From Ricordea florida (lineage: Eukaryota; Cnidaria; Anthozoa; Corallimorpharia; Ricordeidae), in NCBI GenBank assembly GCA_949710005.1, contig OX453274.1, forward strand, positions 29,126,940 through 29,190,939: a stretch of DNA of 64,000 bases. Reading direction: 5' to 3'. The position numbers and the translations under genes were made by a program. Of this stretch, positions 22,786 through 34,291 are shown piece after piece (the stretch's first letter is position 1; every line of letters begins with the position of its first letter). The notes beneath the pieces were generated by a model. The model was not told the DNA's origin. It was given only the letters and a program-made list of their open reading frames with translations, and ran no database searches.

Positions 22786-23138
22786 GTACTATTTAGTGAT
22801 ATCATTCCCCCGTACATTTTGCACTTCTGCGATTGGCTTAGAATGCTCACGCCACTTTTTCGACCAATCAGAAGTAAATCTTGACTAATCGAAGTTAGCA
22901 CGCATGCGTTTTCTTCTTCTTGTCGCGACGACATAATAGTTTCGTTGAGTTCTGATTGCTGTATAGTTCAAAGCGTGATTAACTATTCTAGATATTAAAT
23001 CCTTTAGGGCTTAGAATTTTTCTCTCAGGCGGGCTTAAAAACTCGGAAATCAAAAAAGGAATGTAGGAACATATAGGTTTTACTACGCAAGAATTGTGCA
23101 ACTTTCGAAAGCCGAACGCAGCGTGCTGCCAAGTTTCT

Positions 23139-23320
23139 TAAGGTGCGTTCCTTTGGTGGTTTCCGAATCTGGATTTGTGATCCCACGGACCATGGAGCAG
23201 GAAAGGAACCAATGAATCCACTCTGGTAAAGGTTTATCAGTTCCTTTGATGCGTGGTGATCAGTGTCTGATCTCGGATCACAAATCCAGATCCGAATCAT
23301 ACCAAAGGAACACACCTTAT
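23139..23320. mobile_element. MITE with about 45-bp imperfect inverted ends
   Basis: The left end AAGGTGCGTTCCTTTGGTGG and the right end are reverse complements through a GGATTTGTGATCC inner arm. It directly abuts the next MITE at 23319. Confidence 0.7.
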
Positions 23321-23633
23321 GCACCTATCAATGTTAAGCCAGCGGGGGGGGGGGGGGGAGGCAGGGCATGGGATGGGGATTTGAAAAATTTGCCGTCAAA
23401 TTCCCTGCCCACGGGCAAATCATTCCAGTCAAATGCAACCAAATTTCCCCACCCCGGGCTGCACATCGCTGTCAAATATCCCAAGGCTGGCAAAGAAAGA
23501 TTCAAATATTCCCTCCCCCGGGTGAACAATGTCAGTCAAATGCCCTACCCCAGGGCCAACAAAGACAATCAAATCCCCACCCCATGCCCTGACTTCCCCC
23601 CCCCCCCCGCCGCCTTAACATTGATAGGTGCAT
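23319..23633. mobile_element. Poly-G/poly-C MITE family M5 (copy 1)
   Basis: The inverted ends ATGCACCTATCAATGTTAA / TTAACATTGATAGGTGCAT enclose G- and C-runs and a quasi-tandem interior of CAAATTCCCTGCCC / CAAATGCCCTACCCC type. A copy lacking the right end lies at 33137-33412. Confidence 0.8.
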
Positions 23634-23744
23634 TACGCTTTACAGTCTCTTTGAACTACTGTAATATGTTTTAATAGTGTGATCTTTCAAAGTAAAGTTT
23701 ATTATAATAGTGATACTGAGGCAAATTGTTAACAGGTAACGACA

Positions 23745-23912
23745 GCCGACCAGTTTGCTCAGTTGCGTGACTATCGTGCGTGAGGTCGTGGGTTCGGACC
23801 ATCACTCGGTGTCTTTTAAAATACTGAGGAGAAAGTACTGCCTTTGCACTGACATCTGTAAATGGTTAGACTTTCTAGTCTTCTCGGATAAGGACGATAA
23901 ACCGTAGGTCAC
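23745..23912 (+). mobile_element. tRNA-derived SINE, family S1 (copy 2)
   Basis: It has TTTGCTCAGTTGCGTGACT and the B-box GGGTTCGGACC, then the S1 tail ACTGAGGAGAAAGTACTGCC. This matches 13955-14145. Confidence 0.7.
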
Positions 23913-23965
23913 AAACAAGCTTCATATTAAAACACAAGAAATTGGGTAAATCAAACGTATTGATA

Positions 23966-24104
23966 AAGTAGGTTATACCACCATAAGGTAAAAGGGAGGT
24001 GCTGACGTTTCGAGCGTTAGCCCTTCGTCGGAGCGAATAACGACGACGGGCTAACGCTCGAAACGTCAGCACCTCCCTTTTACCTTATGGTGGTATAACT
24101 TACT
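23966..24104. repeat. Long palindrome with GAAACGTC core
   Basis: The arms GTTATACCACCATAAGGTAA...GCTGACGTTTCGAGCGTTAG and their complement meet around CGGAGCGAATAACGACGACG. Such hairpins often accompany Penelope-like elements in cnidarians; no RT is attached here. Confidence 0.7.
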
Positions 24105-24120
24105 TAATCAATTCGTTAGA

Positions 24121-24400
24121 TTACGCGGGATGACGTAGTCAGCCAGCGTATAAAACTCGGTAGCGCATTCCTTTCGTCGTCTTGGGAGTCAAAAATTACC
24201 TTGTTTTTTTAACATTCCCGTATCCCGAGCCCGTCCCGAAAAAATTGTGTGATTTTTATTGGCTGTAACTCCGAATCATGTGCAAGTCAGGTTGGATTGC
24301 ACCATGGATATCCATGATCGCACAATCAGCAAAAAAACATACTGCGTCAGCAATTTTAAACCAACACATCCCGCGTAAACGCCTTCAGGCGTCTTCTTGT
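24121..24400 (+). mobile_element. 280-bp element, family M6 (copy 1)
   Basis: The ends TTACGCGGGATG / CATCCCGCGTAA are inverted. A highly similar copy lies in the opposite direction at 29250-29529 in a later intron, so the two form a 5-kb-spaced inverted pair inside the receptor gene. Confidence 0.8.
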
Positions 24401-24511
24401 TTACCTAATTTCTTGTGTTTCAATTCCCGACGACACCGACGCATCACCAGTTTCTTTAGAAACTATCCTCACAATACAAGCCTCATATTAACTTAGATTT
24501 TTCTTTTCCAG

Positions 24512-24838
24512 CATGGAACGGAGTTTGACATCCTTCCACAGTGGGAGTACTGTGACTGTCAGTACAAGAGTATCTGGTTTGGTGTTATATTTGCTACCAA
24601 AGGTCTACTGCTTCTATTTGGTGTGTTTTTGGCATGGGAAACCCGACATGTGAAAATCCCTGCCCTCAATGACTCTCGTTATGTTGGCATGTCGATTTAC
24701 AATGTTGTCATCTTGAGTGTGGTTGGAGTTCCCGCCACTCTGATGATCGAGCATGCGCAGAACGCCACGTTTGCGATTACAGCGGTCTTCATGATCTTCT
24801 GCACCACGGTCACTCTATGTTTGGTGTTTGTACCCAAG
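24512..24838 (+). CDS. GABA-B-like receptor exon 12 (TM5-TM7)
   Basis: It encodes an extracellular loop with PQWEYCDC, TM5 (SIWFGVIFATKGLLLLFGVF), the LAWETRHVKIPALNDSRYVG loop, TM6 (SIYNVVILSVVGVPATLMI) and TM7 (FAITAVFMIFCTTVTLCLVF). The AWETRxVxxPxLNDSxYxGxSxYNVV string is the strongest GABA-B signature in the window. The acceptor is TTTTCCAG and the donor GTAAGA, 109 codons, phase 0/0. Confidence 0.95.
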
Positions 24839-24876
24839 GTAAGAATTGTGGTAATCGGGTCCTGGTAACATATATG

Positions 24877-25008
24877 TGCGTTATTGACCAAGCGTGAGGT
24901 CAATATATATGCGTTATTGACCAAGCGTGAGGTCAAGATATATGCGTTATTGACCAAGCGTGAGGTCAAGATATATCCGTTATTGACCATGCGTGAGGTC
25001 AAGATGGC
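24877..25008. repeat. About 33-bp tandem repeat, four units
   Basis: The unit is TGCGTTATTGACCAAGCGTG followed by AGGTCAAGATATA, repeated four times with small changes. It lies in the intron just after the TM7 exon. Confidence 0.85.
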
Positions 25009-25489
25009 TGCATATTGGCCAAGTTCTTTTTTGCGTTTTTATTGACGGAGACGTAGTGCACTTTGTTTCGTTTTGTTTCGCGGGATAACGCGGGAAATCC
25101 CAATCCGAACTCAGGATTTGCCTCATTTTTCCCGCTCATGGAACCCGCCATACATTAAAGTGGTATGCTGAGTGTTAGGAAGTAAATAATAATAAATATA
25201 ATAGATCTGCAATGCGAGCGTGAGTCCAGTGCAAGGTGGAGATAGTAGAAATACCACTAACGGTGCTCGCCCTGAAGTACGAAAGTATGTTATGTATGTC
25301 TTGGTCGTGGAATACGCCGACAAAGCATGCCCGCTTAGAGAAACGAAATTTATCTTCTCTTGTTGAACACACAAAGAGAAATATGGTTCTCCGTGCGGCC
25401 GTGTAGTATCCTGTATTCATAAAACTGTTGAAGCCAGGAGTCTCGGCAGTTAAGTTCGATCGTCCAGGTGTAGGCATCTCTGAGAAGTT

Positions 25490-26045
25490 GTGTTCTTGAC
25501 GTTGACTGACGTTTCGACAACCTGAGCGGGAGTCACAAGTTAATCACACAAATCACCTGACTGTGATGAACTGTTGATGACGTTAACTGATGTTTTGACA
25601 ACCAGAGCGGAAGTCATTAGTCAGTCACACAAATCACCACTCTGATGAACTGTTGATGACGTTAACTGATGTTTTGACCAACAGAGCGGAAGTCACCAGT
25701 CAGTCACACAACTCACTTGACTCAGATGAACTGTTGATGACGTTGACTGACGTTTTGACAACCAGAGCGGAAGTCATTAGTCTGTCACACAACTCACTTG
25801 ACTCAGATGAACTGTTAATGACGTTGACTGACGTTTCGACAACCAGAGCGGAAGTCATTAGTCTGTCACACAACTCACTTGACTCAGATGAACTGTTAAT
25901 GACGTTGACTGACGTTTTGTCAACCAGAGCGGAAGTCATTAGTCTGTCACACAACTCACTTGACTCAGATGAACTGTTAATGACGTTGACTGACGTTTTG
26001 ACAACCACATCGGAAGTCACCAGTCATTCACACAAATCAATTGAC
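25490..26045. repeat. 81-bp satellite, about 6.5 units
   Basis: The unit contains GATGAACTGTTAATGACG, TTGACTGACGTTTTGACAAC, CAGAGCGGAAGTCATTAGTC and CACACAACTCACTTGACTCA. Because 81 is a multiple of three, open frames run through the array on both strands. They encode only 27-residue repeats and I do not treat them as genes. It is intronic. Confidence 0.9.
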
Positions 26046-26223
26046 TCTGACGATGAGTTCCACTCAGGTTGTCCCTCCCACCTCACTTTGTCGCGTAGCC
26101 CAGATTTAACCTGCATGCTTTCAAGATGGCGAACCACGGCCTTTTCCCTATAGAAATATTTTCAGCTGTCTTTTAGAAGGCTAACTGTTCAGCTTATTGA
26201 CAATTTGCCGTGTTTCTGTGCAG

Positions 26224-26394
26224 TTCATAGCAGTAAAACGTAATCCAAACGTTTTGAACACCAGTGGAGCCACAAACACGTCAGCCAGTCAAACAAGTGC
26301 AGAGTCATCTACTTCGCAAGACAAAGGCATTGGAGGACCAAAGTTCATTGCTTTGGCAGCTGAGAATTCCAACCTTAAGGGTTTAGTGGCTGAG
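26224..26394 (+). CDS. GABA-B-like receptor exon 13 (post-TM7 tail)
   Basis: It encodes FIAVKRNPNV, a Ser/Thr/Gln-rich linker and GGPKFIALAAENSNLKGLVAE, the start of the cytoplasmic coiled coil. In known GABA-B receptors that coiled coil mediates subunit heterodimerisation. The acceptor is CTGTGCAG and the donor GTAAGA, 57 codons, phase 0/0. Confidence 0.88.
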
Positions 26395-26484
26395 GTAAGA
26401 CAGAGATAAACACCTAATGCTATTATTGCGAGGTTATTGCGTCTACAATGTTCGTTATAAAGGTTTGTTGCTTTTATAAGAAGG

Positions 26485-26650
26485 TAGTGTGGTCGAGTTT
26501 TTAAAATGCTGGACTTGCAATTAGGAGAAACCGAGTTCAAGTCCAGCCCTCGACCGTGTCTGCTAATAGCCAGCTGGTTCAACTCCAGCTAGTTGGGATT
26601 CAAAACCGTTCATGTAAATTGTTATTTGTGTCACTCGTTTACTCGGCTCT
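26485..26650 (+). mobile_element. tRNA-like SINE
   Basis: GTAGTGTGGTCGAGTTTTTA and GAGTTCAAGTCC form A- and B-box-like motifs with tRNA-like spacing. The tail CAGCTGGTTCAACTCCAGC is palindromic. Confidence 0.5.
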
Positions 26651-27224
26651 TCTGGCCGTAGTCTGCTACAACAACTGTCGAAGATTTAGAAACAGCTAAC
26701 CTTGACTGGCTGCGTAATTGTTAGAGCAAACTAAAACGAAATAAGTAAATATGTAAATGGCATACGTTGATGTTCGTTGTGTGATAATATATTTTAGTCT
26801 GAAATCGATATATCGCGCTCTCTGATTGGCCCACTTCCATGCTGCATTCGGGCTATGAAAACACATCAAGGAAACCAAACTCAACTTTTCGCGAAACCGG
26901 CTTTTCGCTCTATGTAAACCGGCGTCAAAGTTGACGTACCTGAGTTGACTGAAAAAGGATTAATCGCGTTCGCGATTGCACTGGTACCTTGTTTTCGCCG
27001 TCATGAATATTTATGAAATGAACTGGTTGTGTCTTTTAGACCTCTTTAGACTAAACTACAAGTTTTTCAATAGAAACAGTCAACTTTAGCACCTAAGCCT
27101 TTTTTTATACTCTGGGATGTGCAAACTTTACCGTGCACATGGAGCAAAATGAGGTTTTCGGAAAATATTTCGTTACAAGAAATTGCTTGATTCCCTGCAC
27201 TCGAAGCTTAGTCGTAATCAAATG

Positions 27225-27790
27225 CTTTGGAGTACAGTTTGGAATAAATGAGCACAAGTAGATTTTTCAAAGACCGAAAAAATTGCACGAGCCTTGTAGG
27301 GCGAGTGTAATTCGTTTTCTTTCAAAACTTAATGAGTGCTTATTTATACAAGATTTTACTCGAAATCATTTGATTACTTCTGTAATAATATACATGCAAA
27401 AATTTCAGCATGCTCATTGGCTGAGAGCACGTCAAATAAATCCAAACAGTGCAGAAAATTGAAATTGAGTGTAAAAAGTTGAAATTGAGTGCAGAAAGTT
27501 GAAATTAAATTTTTGCATGTATATTATTAACAAGTAATCACATGATTTGTCTCGTGCAATTTGGGATAAATCAGCACTCGTAAATTTTTCAAAGACTACA
27601 AATTGCACTCGCCCTACGGGCTCGTGCAATTTGGTTAGCCTTTGAAAAATTTACTCGTGCTGATTTATCCCAAATTGCACTCGAAATCATGTGATTACCT
27701 ATACTACAAAATTCTGCGCTCAATTTCAACTTTCTGCACTGTTTGGGGTGAATTGATGCACGTGCTCTCAGCTAATCAGCGAGTTCGATT
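27225..27790. repeat. Complex of inverted and direct repeats
   Basis: Segments such as CGAAATCATTTGATTAC, CTCGTGCAATTTGGGATAAA, TGCAGAAAGTTGAAATTGAG and GCTCTCAGCTAATCAGCG recur in both orientations. Related sequence lies at about 63710-63890. It looks like several nested copies of one element. Confidence 0.5.
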
Positions 27791-27904
27791 TTTTACGTGT
27801 ACACAAGAGAGCGTGGTGTTTTCTTGATGAATATTATTGATGCTAGAATCTAACTGTCTGTTGAGGGTGTAACCTAACTCACTGCTATAATAATTGAAGA
27901 TTTT

Positions 27905-28010
27905 TGGCCCAAAAAACAGGCTGTAACGGCATTCGAACCCGCGACTTCGCGTATACAGGTGCGACGCACTGAGCCGCCGAGCTGAACCAGCTGTCTTCAC
28001 TGTAATAGTC
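27905..28010 (-). mobile_element. tRNA-derived SINE (reverse orientation)
   Basis: On the minus strand it has TCAGTGCGTCGCACC and the B-box GGGTTCGAATGCC with tRNA spacing. It lies 30 bp before exon 14. Confidence 0.55.
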
Positions 28011-28038
28011 TTGCTGTCAAATTACCTCCCTACCACAG

Positions 28039-28178
28039 AAAGAAGAGCAAATTTCTCAATTGGAAGCTTGTCTCAAAAGGCATGGAATTCCCGCGGATAG
28101 TCTTCGACGAATCTCCTTGGCGACTAAGCGAACTGTGTCAAGTTCCTCCGCAAATTTACGCATCAATCAAAGTGATAG
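28039..28178 (+). CDS. GABA-B-like receptor exon 14 (coiled coil)
   Basis: It encodes KEEQISQLEACLKRHGIPAD followed by a Ser-rich basic stretch. It continues the heptads begun in exon 13 as the dimerisation coiled coil. The acceptor is TACCACAG and the donor GTAATC, phase 0 to 2. Confidence 0.85.
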
Positions 28179-29249
28179 GTAATCAATTTTAGTTATATTG
28201 ATAGGAATTGCTATTGATGTATACCGCCTCGCCTACGGATGATTTGATTGGTTCAGAAAACTAAAGTGCACGTGACGAAGTGGTTTGTTTGTTTATTTAC
28301 TTTTTTGTTTTATATATGTACTTAAGGCTGGTTTTCATTAGCGACGGAGTCGGAGTCGTAATCAAAAGCGCAGAGCAGTACAATCTAGTGAAAATCAAAC
28401 TGTTGGTGTCGGAAGCAGAATACGGATTCCGCTTATAAATGACTCCGACACTTACGAACCAGTCAGTGAACTGTACTGGAATGTACTCGTTGGGTCTGAG
28501 AACGTACACTGTGATTGGTTGAATGCAGACTTTTGAGATGATCGTGACTTAAGTGTTAATGCAAGGAATACGGACATTTTCTCATTTTTTTTTATAATGA
28601 TTTTTAGGGCAGGTTTTGGTTTTCTGGTAAAAAGTAGAAAGGAAGATGGCAGGATGAACACTCTGCTCCCCATTTACAGTTTACCGTTTACACGGGAAAT
28701 CCAGTCAGTGCGCGGTTTTGGCAAACGGCAAACAAAATTCAAATTTGAGAAATTCTTCTGGAGACTGTCGTTTATCACGTATAAGAGGAGCTACAAAGAA
28801 GACGAATAGGACGGCGCGCTTGAAGCGTGGCGTAACTGAAAGACACAATAAAGCTGAAAACTGCAAAATGCAATCTCGTAGGTTTTTGTGGTCGTCTTCC
28901 CGTGCTGGCGTCTTCATCATGTCTTGCTTAATTTAAGCTCCGTACTATCCCACTTGGCTAAAACAAGGGAATTGCTTTGCTTTTGCTTAACAGGGACCTT
29001 ACGCAAAACACGCCGACGACATCGACTACGACGGAACCAAACAATAGCGTTGATGAACGAAACAATGAAACTGCACGTGTTAAATACAGGCTGGTAGATT
29101 TCTTTCCCGTCCTCTACAAAACAACAACGTGAAATTACCATTTTTCAGGTTTTCTGGAAGACGCGAGTGCACAAAGACAAAATTACCAATAAGAATTTGT
29201 AATGAACTGAAAAATCGGTGGTTTGAAAAGTTATGGAAAGAGAATGAAA

Positions 29250-29529
29250 CAAGAAGACGCCTGAAGGCGTTTACGCGGGATGTGTTGGTTTAAAATTGCT
29301 GACGCAGTATGTTCTTTTGCTGATTGTGCGATCATGGATGTCCATGGTGCAATCCAACCTGACTTGCACGTGATTCGGAGTTACAGCCAATAAAAATCAC
29401 ACAATTTTTTTGGGACGGGCTCGGGATACGGGAAAGTTAAAAAAACAAGGCGATTTTTGGCTTCCAAGACGACGAAAGGAATGCGCTACCGAATTTTATA
29501 CGCTGGCTGACTACGTCATCCCGCGTAAC
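29250..29529 (-). mobile_element. 280-bp element, family M6 (copy 2, inverted)
   Basis: This is the reverse-complement copy of 24121-24400, including both end motifs and the internal GATCATGGATGTCCATGGTG. Confidence 0.8.
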
Positions 29530-29626
29530 AAGCCTGCCGCAACTGGTACAAAAGAAAAAACAAATCCATTTTTTTGAACGTGCCGTCCTCGGTGACGTTG
29601 TCGTTCTTTCTAAAGCTCCCCAATTT

Positions 29627-29752
29627 TAGCCTACATGTAGCCGCACCCCCCCCCCCCCCGAAGGGAAAAACGGGAGGAGGGGACGACGTTCCCTCCCGGT
29701 TTTTCCTTCGGGGGGGGGGGGGGGGAGGAGGAGGGTGCAGCTACACGTAGGC
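29627..29752. mobile_element. Palindromic MITE with C/G runs
   Basis: The arms TAGCCTACATGTAGCCGCAC and the complement flank C- and G-runs and an inner AAGGGAAAAACGGGAGG palindrome. Confidence 0.8.
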
Positions 29753-29814
29753 TACCTAATTTAACCTCCATATTATTCCACTTGGCTAAAACAAGGGAAT
29801 CAATACTTTTTTAG

Positions 29815-29900
29815 GCACATTGGTGGGAGTATTCATATTGAGGTGCCAGAAGAGGAGGACACGTGTACACCAAAAAGCCCTGCAACCCCAGATGACAGAG
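29815..29900 (+). CDS. GABA-B-like receptor exon 15
   Basis: It completes RHIGGSIHIEVPEEEDTCTP and KSPATPDDR, part of the poorly conserved cytoplasmic tail. It is supported mainly by phase (2 in, 1 out) and by acceptor TTTTTTAG and donor GTACAA, not by homology. Confidence 0.7.
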
Positions 29901-30746
29901 GTACAATGCTTATTAAAGTTCCCTTGAAGTAAAACTGCCAGATGCACTCTGAGGCCGTGGTCAAAGTGTTTCGTTTCTCATCACCTGACTGACCCATTTT
30001 CATATAAACGCAAGAAAAAAATTATTAGGAGAACTTAACAGATACTCTCAGTTTTGAGTAAAAAAAAACGTGTGGTCAAGACCTTACTTTGAACGGGGAT
30101 CTGTTACACCCAAATTTGTTAGCAATGCAGGCGATTAGGAAAGCATATTCGCATTCGAAAGCACACATGTTTTCAGGTCAGTCATTTTTCTTAGCAGGCA
30201 GTTTTTTTCCTGGACTTAACCTGCGTCGGTAATTTTTTTTTTTTTTGCGACCGTCGGGACCCTTCGACGCACTTAAACGAAAGGTAAGGCGATGGGAAAA
30301 AGACCATGGTATCGGTATTTTGTGTACTCCTTGTGAAAATTACGCTGGAACCACTAACTACGTCAAAAAACCATAGGCAGTGAGAAGTCTCGTTTTATCT
30401 GATTCCCTGTGCGCGAACTCACGGTAACAGCCGCGAGGCCGCGAGGCGCAGAGTAAGTCCCCTCTACTAACTATGGCGAGGCGCGAGAAACGCTTCCGCG
30501 TGGAGGATCGGAGGAAAAAAGACGGACACGAGATATACGTGCCAACATGCCGCTTACCTTTTACTGTTCAGAGAAACTATTTGCCAATGTATTTTGATGA
30601 GGACATAAACAGCTAAAAATTTGCTTTCAAAAAATTACTTATCAGGACACTTTCATTTAGTACGTTTAGGAGTAGACGAGCAGCCCAAGAGGGTTGTCCA
30701 ATACTCCAACAAATTTATGCATTGCATTGTATAGTGTTATTTAACA
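29901..30746. other. Intron stretch without recognised feature
   Basis: I see no exon, SINE or inverted-repeat element here, apart from T-runs near 30230 and a GC-richer patch at about 30420-30500. Confidence 0.5.
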
Positions 30747-30927
30747 AATAAAGAAGCCTAAGCCGTGTATTACACTGTGATAAAACACGACGGGCATTTG
30801 AGAACACGAGTGCCTTTGAATGTAGAAAACACGAGCCGCAGGCGAGTGTTTTCTACATTTCTCGAGTGTTCTCAAATGCCCGGAGTGCTTTAATCACAGT
30901 GTAATACATGGCTTAGGCCTCTTTATT
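30747..30927. mobile_element. Palindromic MITE
   Basis: The arms AATAAAGAAGCCTAAGCCGT and the complement continue inward through TTACACTGTGAT and GAACACGAGTG-type repeats. The right end is CTTAGGCCTCTTTATT. Confidence 0.75.
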
Positions 30928-31473
30928 CGCTTTATGATGTAGATTTTACATGCCGCGAGTAGAAACAACAAGGCACACATCGACAAACCGACGCCATTTA
31001 ATACCAACTTCTCGACTTTGTTCGCTTCTTCTTCTTTATTTGTTTTATTATTCTCACGGCTTCAAAACTTTCTGCTGCCTCGCAGAGAATTCTATCATGA
31101 ATTTCTTCAAAGAAAATGTTTTTCGCCATCTCTCACAGAATTGTCGAGTAGAGGTAATCTGGCGAAAAACAATAAAACACGCTTTTTCAATGTTTTATAC
31201 TCTGATAAAACATAGGTTTTTGACCAATCAGAGCGCGCGTAAGAACGTAGCTATATTATAAATGCCATAACAATAGTTCAACAATGCATTCTAGAACGAC
31301 ACAATACAACACACTGCATTTTAATGCAATGCTGTGCATAAATTTCCCAGAGTATTGGACAGGTATGCAGCGCAAGCCACGCGTTTTGAGGGGATTTATC
31401 ACCGAGTCCGCCTACAATAACGTTCTTACAGTGACGTTCACATAACGAATAGGTTTTCTGCCTGGTTTTTCAG

Positions 31474-32045
31474 AGGACGAGTCACAAGAGCCATCCTCAG
31501 TGAAGGAAACTTGTTCGCCATCATCAAGTACCAAACTTGATAGCGGCGTTCTCTTGGGACATGAACTCAGCAAGTCAGGAATACCCAAGAAGTATTCGCT
31601 TCCTCCGAGAGCAAGACGAGATGTCCCGCGGGTTGAGGTCAGGAGCCGGACCCGCTCTGTGGACAAAGTATGTGAGGCGTATGAAAACCCTGTGGTTTCC
31701 ATCGAAACAACAGAGGAAGTGCATAAATCACCAAGGAAGAAAATATCGCTGGGTGAGAAGATGGATAGTCCTTTCTACATAGACCCCCAAGCCAGGCGTT
31801 CAGGACAGCCTCTACCCTCGCCTAGGGTGAGATACAGCAAGCGTAAGAAGGGGTCAAACGCCTCGGTACAAGATCATGCCCCTGATATGAATGACAACAT
31901 GATGGCCACTGTTAGGGGAACTGAGGCCAGACGAAAGGGAAGTATAGTGCTTGTGTCCAAGTCTCAAACAGGTGAAACCTGTTTTCAAGTCAAGACTCCA
32001 GCCAATTTAAAAGAAACTGACAGTTTTGAAGAAATCAACATTTAA
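31474..32045 (+). CDS. GABA-B-like receptor terminal exon (C-terminal tail)
   Basis: This long last exon encodes a hydrophilic 190-residue tail, rich in Ser, Lys and Arg with several R/K-x-x-S sites and the end TDSFEEINI. It enters in phase 1 after acceptor TTTTTCAG and closes with TAA. The 16 exons total 2,737 nt, one more than a multiple of three, which agrees with the single extra base in exon 8. A polyadenylation signal AATAAA lies near 32512. Confidence 0.8.
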
Positions 32046-32511
32046 AGTAGTCTTGAATTGGGGTTTATTCTTTGTCCGGCTCTGTGGTACTTTCGGGATT
32101 GAGCCGATGTACTGGTACATGGCAACCAAGTATAACTGAGCAGAAGACACCTGGCCCGAATGAGATTAACTAGAATTGAGAACACCAAACTATAGTTCCC
32201 TAATTACCTTTATTTTTTCTCTTTGCAACCTTGTCTAAGCAGTAGGTTTTATTATATCACACATTTTGTTGGATCAAAACTTCTCACCAAGTATGCAAAC
32301 TCTCCATTGGTATTTCATGACCCTAAACAAAAGTTAGACTTTACCACTTTCTATTTTCTCTTTCATATCAAACTCAGGGTAGCTTTAACAGCATGTATAC
32401 ATTGCAATCCATAACCAAATGTTAGCACTTAAAAAAAACTCCTCTTTCAAAAGATTTTTCCCTTACTTTCAGTGTTTCGGCATGTCTTGGCTATTGAATT
32501 ACCATGCTTTT

Positions 32512-32517
32512 CAATAA
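32512..32517 (+). terminator. Polyadenylation signal AATAAA
   Basis: This canonical hexamer lies about 470 bp after the receptor stop codon, on the correct strand. Confidence 0.5.
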
Positions 32518-32637
32518 AAATAATTTGGAAACCCAATCTTGTGTCTGTCTTAAAAGGGTTAAAATACATGTACACCTGCCCTACAATAATTCTTACCATG
32601 GGGATGATCTTTTTTCTTCATTAAATTTAGATTACAA

Positions 32638-32825
32638 CAGGGGTTTCAATAAGTTCTGAAGTAGGCGGCTGACCATATTAAAGTAGGCGGCTGTAACAGG
32701 TGAGAAATTTTGTGACTCAAGAAACTCAAGGAACCAAAAAGAAATTAATGTTAGAAAGTAGGCGGCGACGATTTGGGAAGTAGGTGGCGAAATTCGCCGG
32801 TTTCCGGCTTCTATTGAAACCCCTG
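32638..32825. mobile_element. MITE family M4 (copy 2)
   Basis: It has the same ends as 21194-21376, with the 6-bp duplication TTACAA on both sides, so the boundaries are exact. Confidence 0.88.
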
Positions 32826-33136
32826 TTACAACAACCGAGAAAATAACAGCAGTTGTTCACTACATAACAGTTACAGTGTGACCACTCGAACCAAGGCCTC
32901 CCAAATAAATTTTCATACAAATTCTAAATGTCTGTTTTTGACATTGAACAACAGGTTTGTGGCAAGTTTATGCTAAGATGATTCTTTTTCAATCTTGATA
33001 TGTTTTGTACAATAAAACATTTGTAGAGATTCTATTGTTTAGATACTTGATCGTGATTGGATAGTCCATCTGAAAATTTGTTTGGGTGGCTTTGGTTCAA
33101 GTGATAGCAATGTAACTTCCCCTTCACTAACTAGTA

Positions 33137-33412
33137 ATGCACCTATCAATGTTAAGCCGGCAGGGGGGGGGGGGAGTCAGGGCATGGGGTGGGGATTTGA
33201 CATTTTTGAAAAATTTGCCGTCAAATTCCCTGCCCACAGGCAAATCATTCCAGTCAAATGCAACCAAATTTCCCCACCCCGAGCTGCACATCGCTGTCAA
33301 ATATCCCAAGGCTGGCAAAGAAAGTTTCAAATATTCCCTCCCCTGGGAGAACAAGGTCAGTCAAATGCCCTACCCCAGGGCCAACAAAGACAATCAAATC
33401 CCACCCCATAAT
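33137..33412. mobile_element. Poly-G MITE family M5 (copy 2, right end missing)
   Basis: It has the left end ATGCACCTATCAATGTTAAG and an interior closely matching 23319-23633. The inverted right end is absent. Confidence 0.75.
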
Positions 33413-33648
33413 ACTGTAATGCTTTTCTTGACGATCAGTTGTAAACATATGTTTACTGGAAAATGCTGAAGCCATTTACCCTTTCCAAGCACCCGGCAAA
33501 TGTCTTGTTGACGTAAATATTTGTTGACAATCAGCATCTCGTAAATTTGCATGTACTGTAATAAGATTAATTTATGTACAGCTACTCCCACAAATAGTTT
33601 GTACAACAGTCCAATCTAAATAATATTGCCCTATATATATATATAGGA

Positions 33649-33760
33649 TATTTCATGGTGGTGCAAAGATATGACTTTTTATTTTCGACTGCACTGGCTG
33701 GTAAAATATTGTTTTCACCACTCGAAAATAAAATTTATATCTTCAAGCCACCATGTAATG
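33649..33760. mobile_element. Palindromic MITE
   Basis: The arms TTTCATGGTGGTGCAAAGAT and, at the right, CTTCAAGCCACCATG, with TTTTATTTTCG/CGAAAATAAAA as inner arms. Confidence 0.65.
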
Positions 33761-33924
33761 TTCTTTTTATTCCATGGACAAAAATCTAGAGAGAAAAATT
33801 TGTTACGACGCGCATGCACATCCGGGACATTTGGTACATAACTTTTTCATATCTTCACTGAGTGAAAATATAGAAAATACGAGTGTTTTATTTTCTGGTA
33901 AAACACTATTATAAAATAATAAAA

Positions 33925-34291
33925 AGATTTATTATATCTCTCAGTTAGTATGCACACTGTGATTGGTCAATTTAGCAGGCCGTTCTTTTTGCTGTCCCTG
34001 TGATGGACTAGCATCCCATCCAGGGGGGAGTAATAATACTCCCAGGTGCTTCATGCAACAGAAACTGGGATAAGCTCCGGTTGTGTGGGCCTTCGGCTCG
34101 TGTGTGCCTTTACTTTGCTGTATGGCCCGCGAAATTCAAAAGTTTGTTTTGAGATATAATAAATATCTTACAAACCTCGTTTTCTCGGACCATACTGTAA
34201 GTTACGGATCCTTGTTTTGTGCATTTGGATTCATGGCCCATAAATCCAAGCGGAAAAACTCGGTCCGTAACTTGAACTCGGTAAGTAAGAG
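33925..34291. mobile_element. Family M3 (copy 2) with nested SINE tail
   Basis: It begins ATTATATCTCTCAGTTAGTA and ends GAACTCGGTAAGTAAGAGG like 14446-14718. It is interrupted at about 33985-34110 by the SINE tail also seen at 16940-17060. Confidence 0.65.

Noticed and set aside
23246..23674. 142-codon Pro/Gly-rich ORF
   Set aside because: It reads through the poly-G/poly-C MITE; the second MITE copy yields a similar spurious ORF.
24877..26045. Tandem arrays as a possible CRISPR
   Set aside because: The units are contiguous without unique spacers, and the genome is eukaryotic.
25653..26153. 166-codon repeat ORF
   Set aside because: It is produced by the 81-bp satellite; the matching antisense ORF and lack of family similarity argue against a gene.
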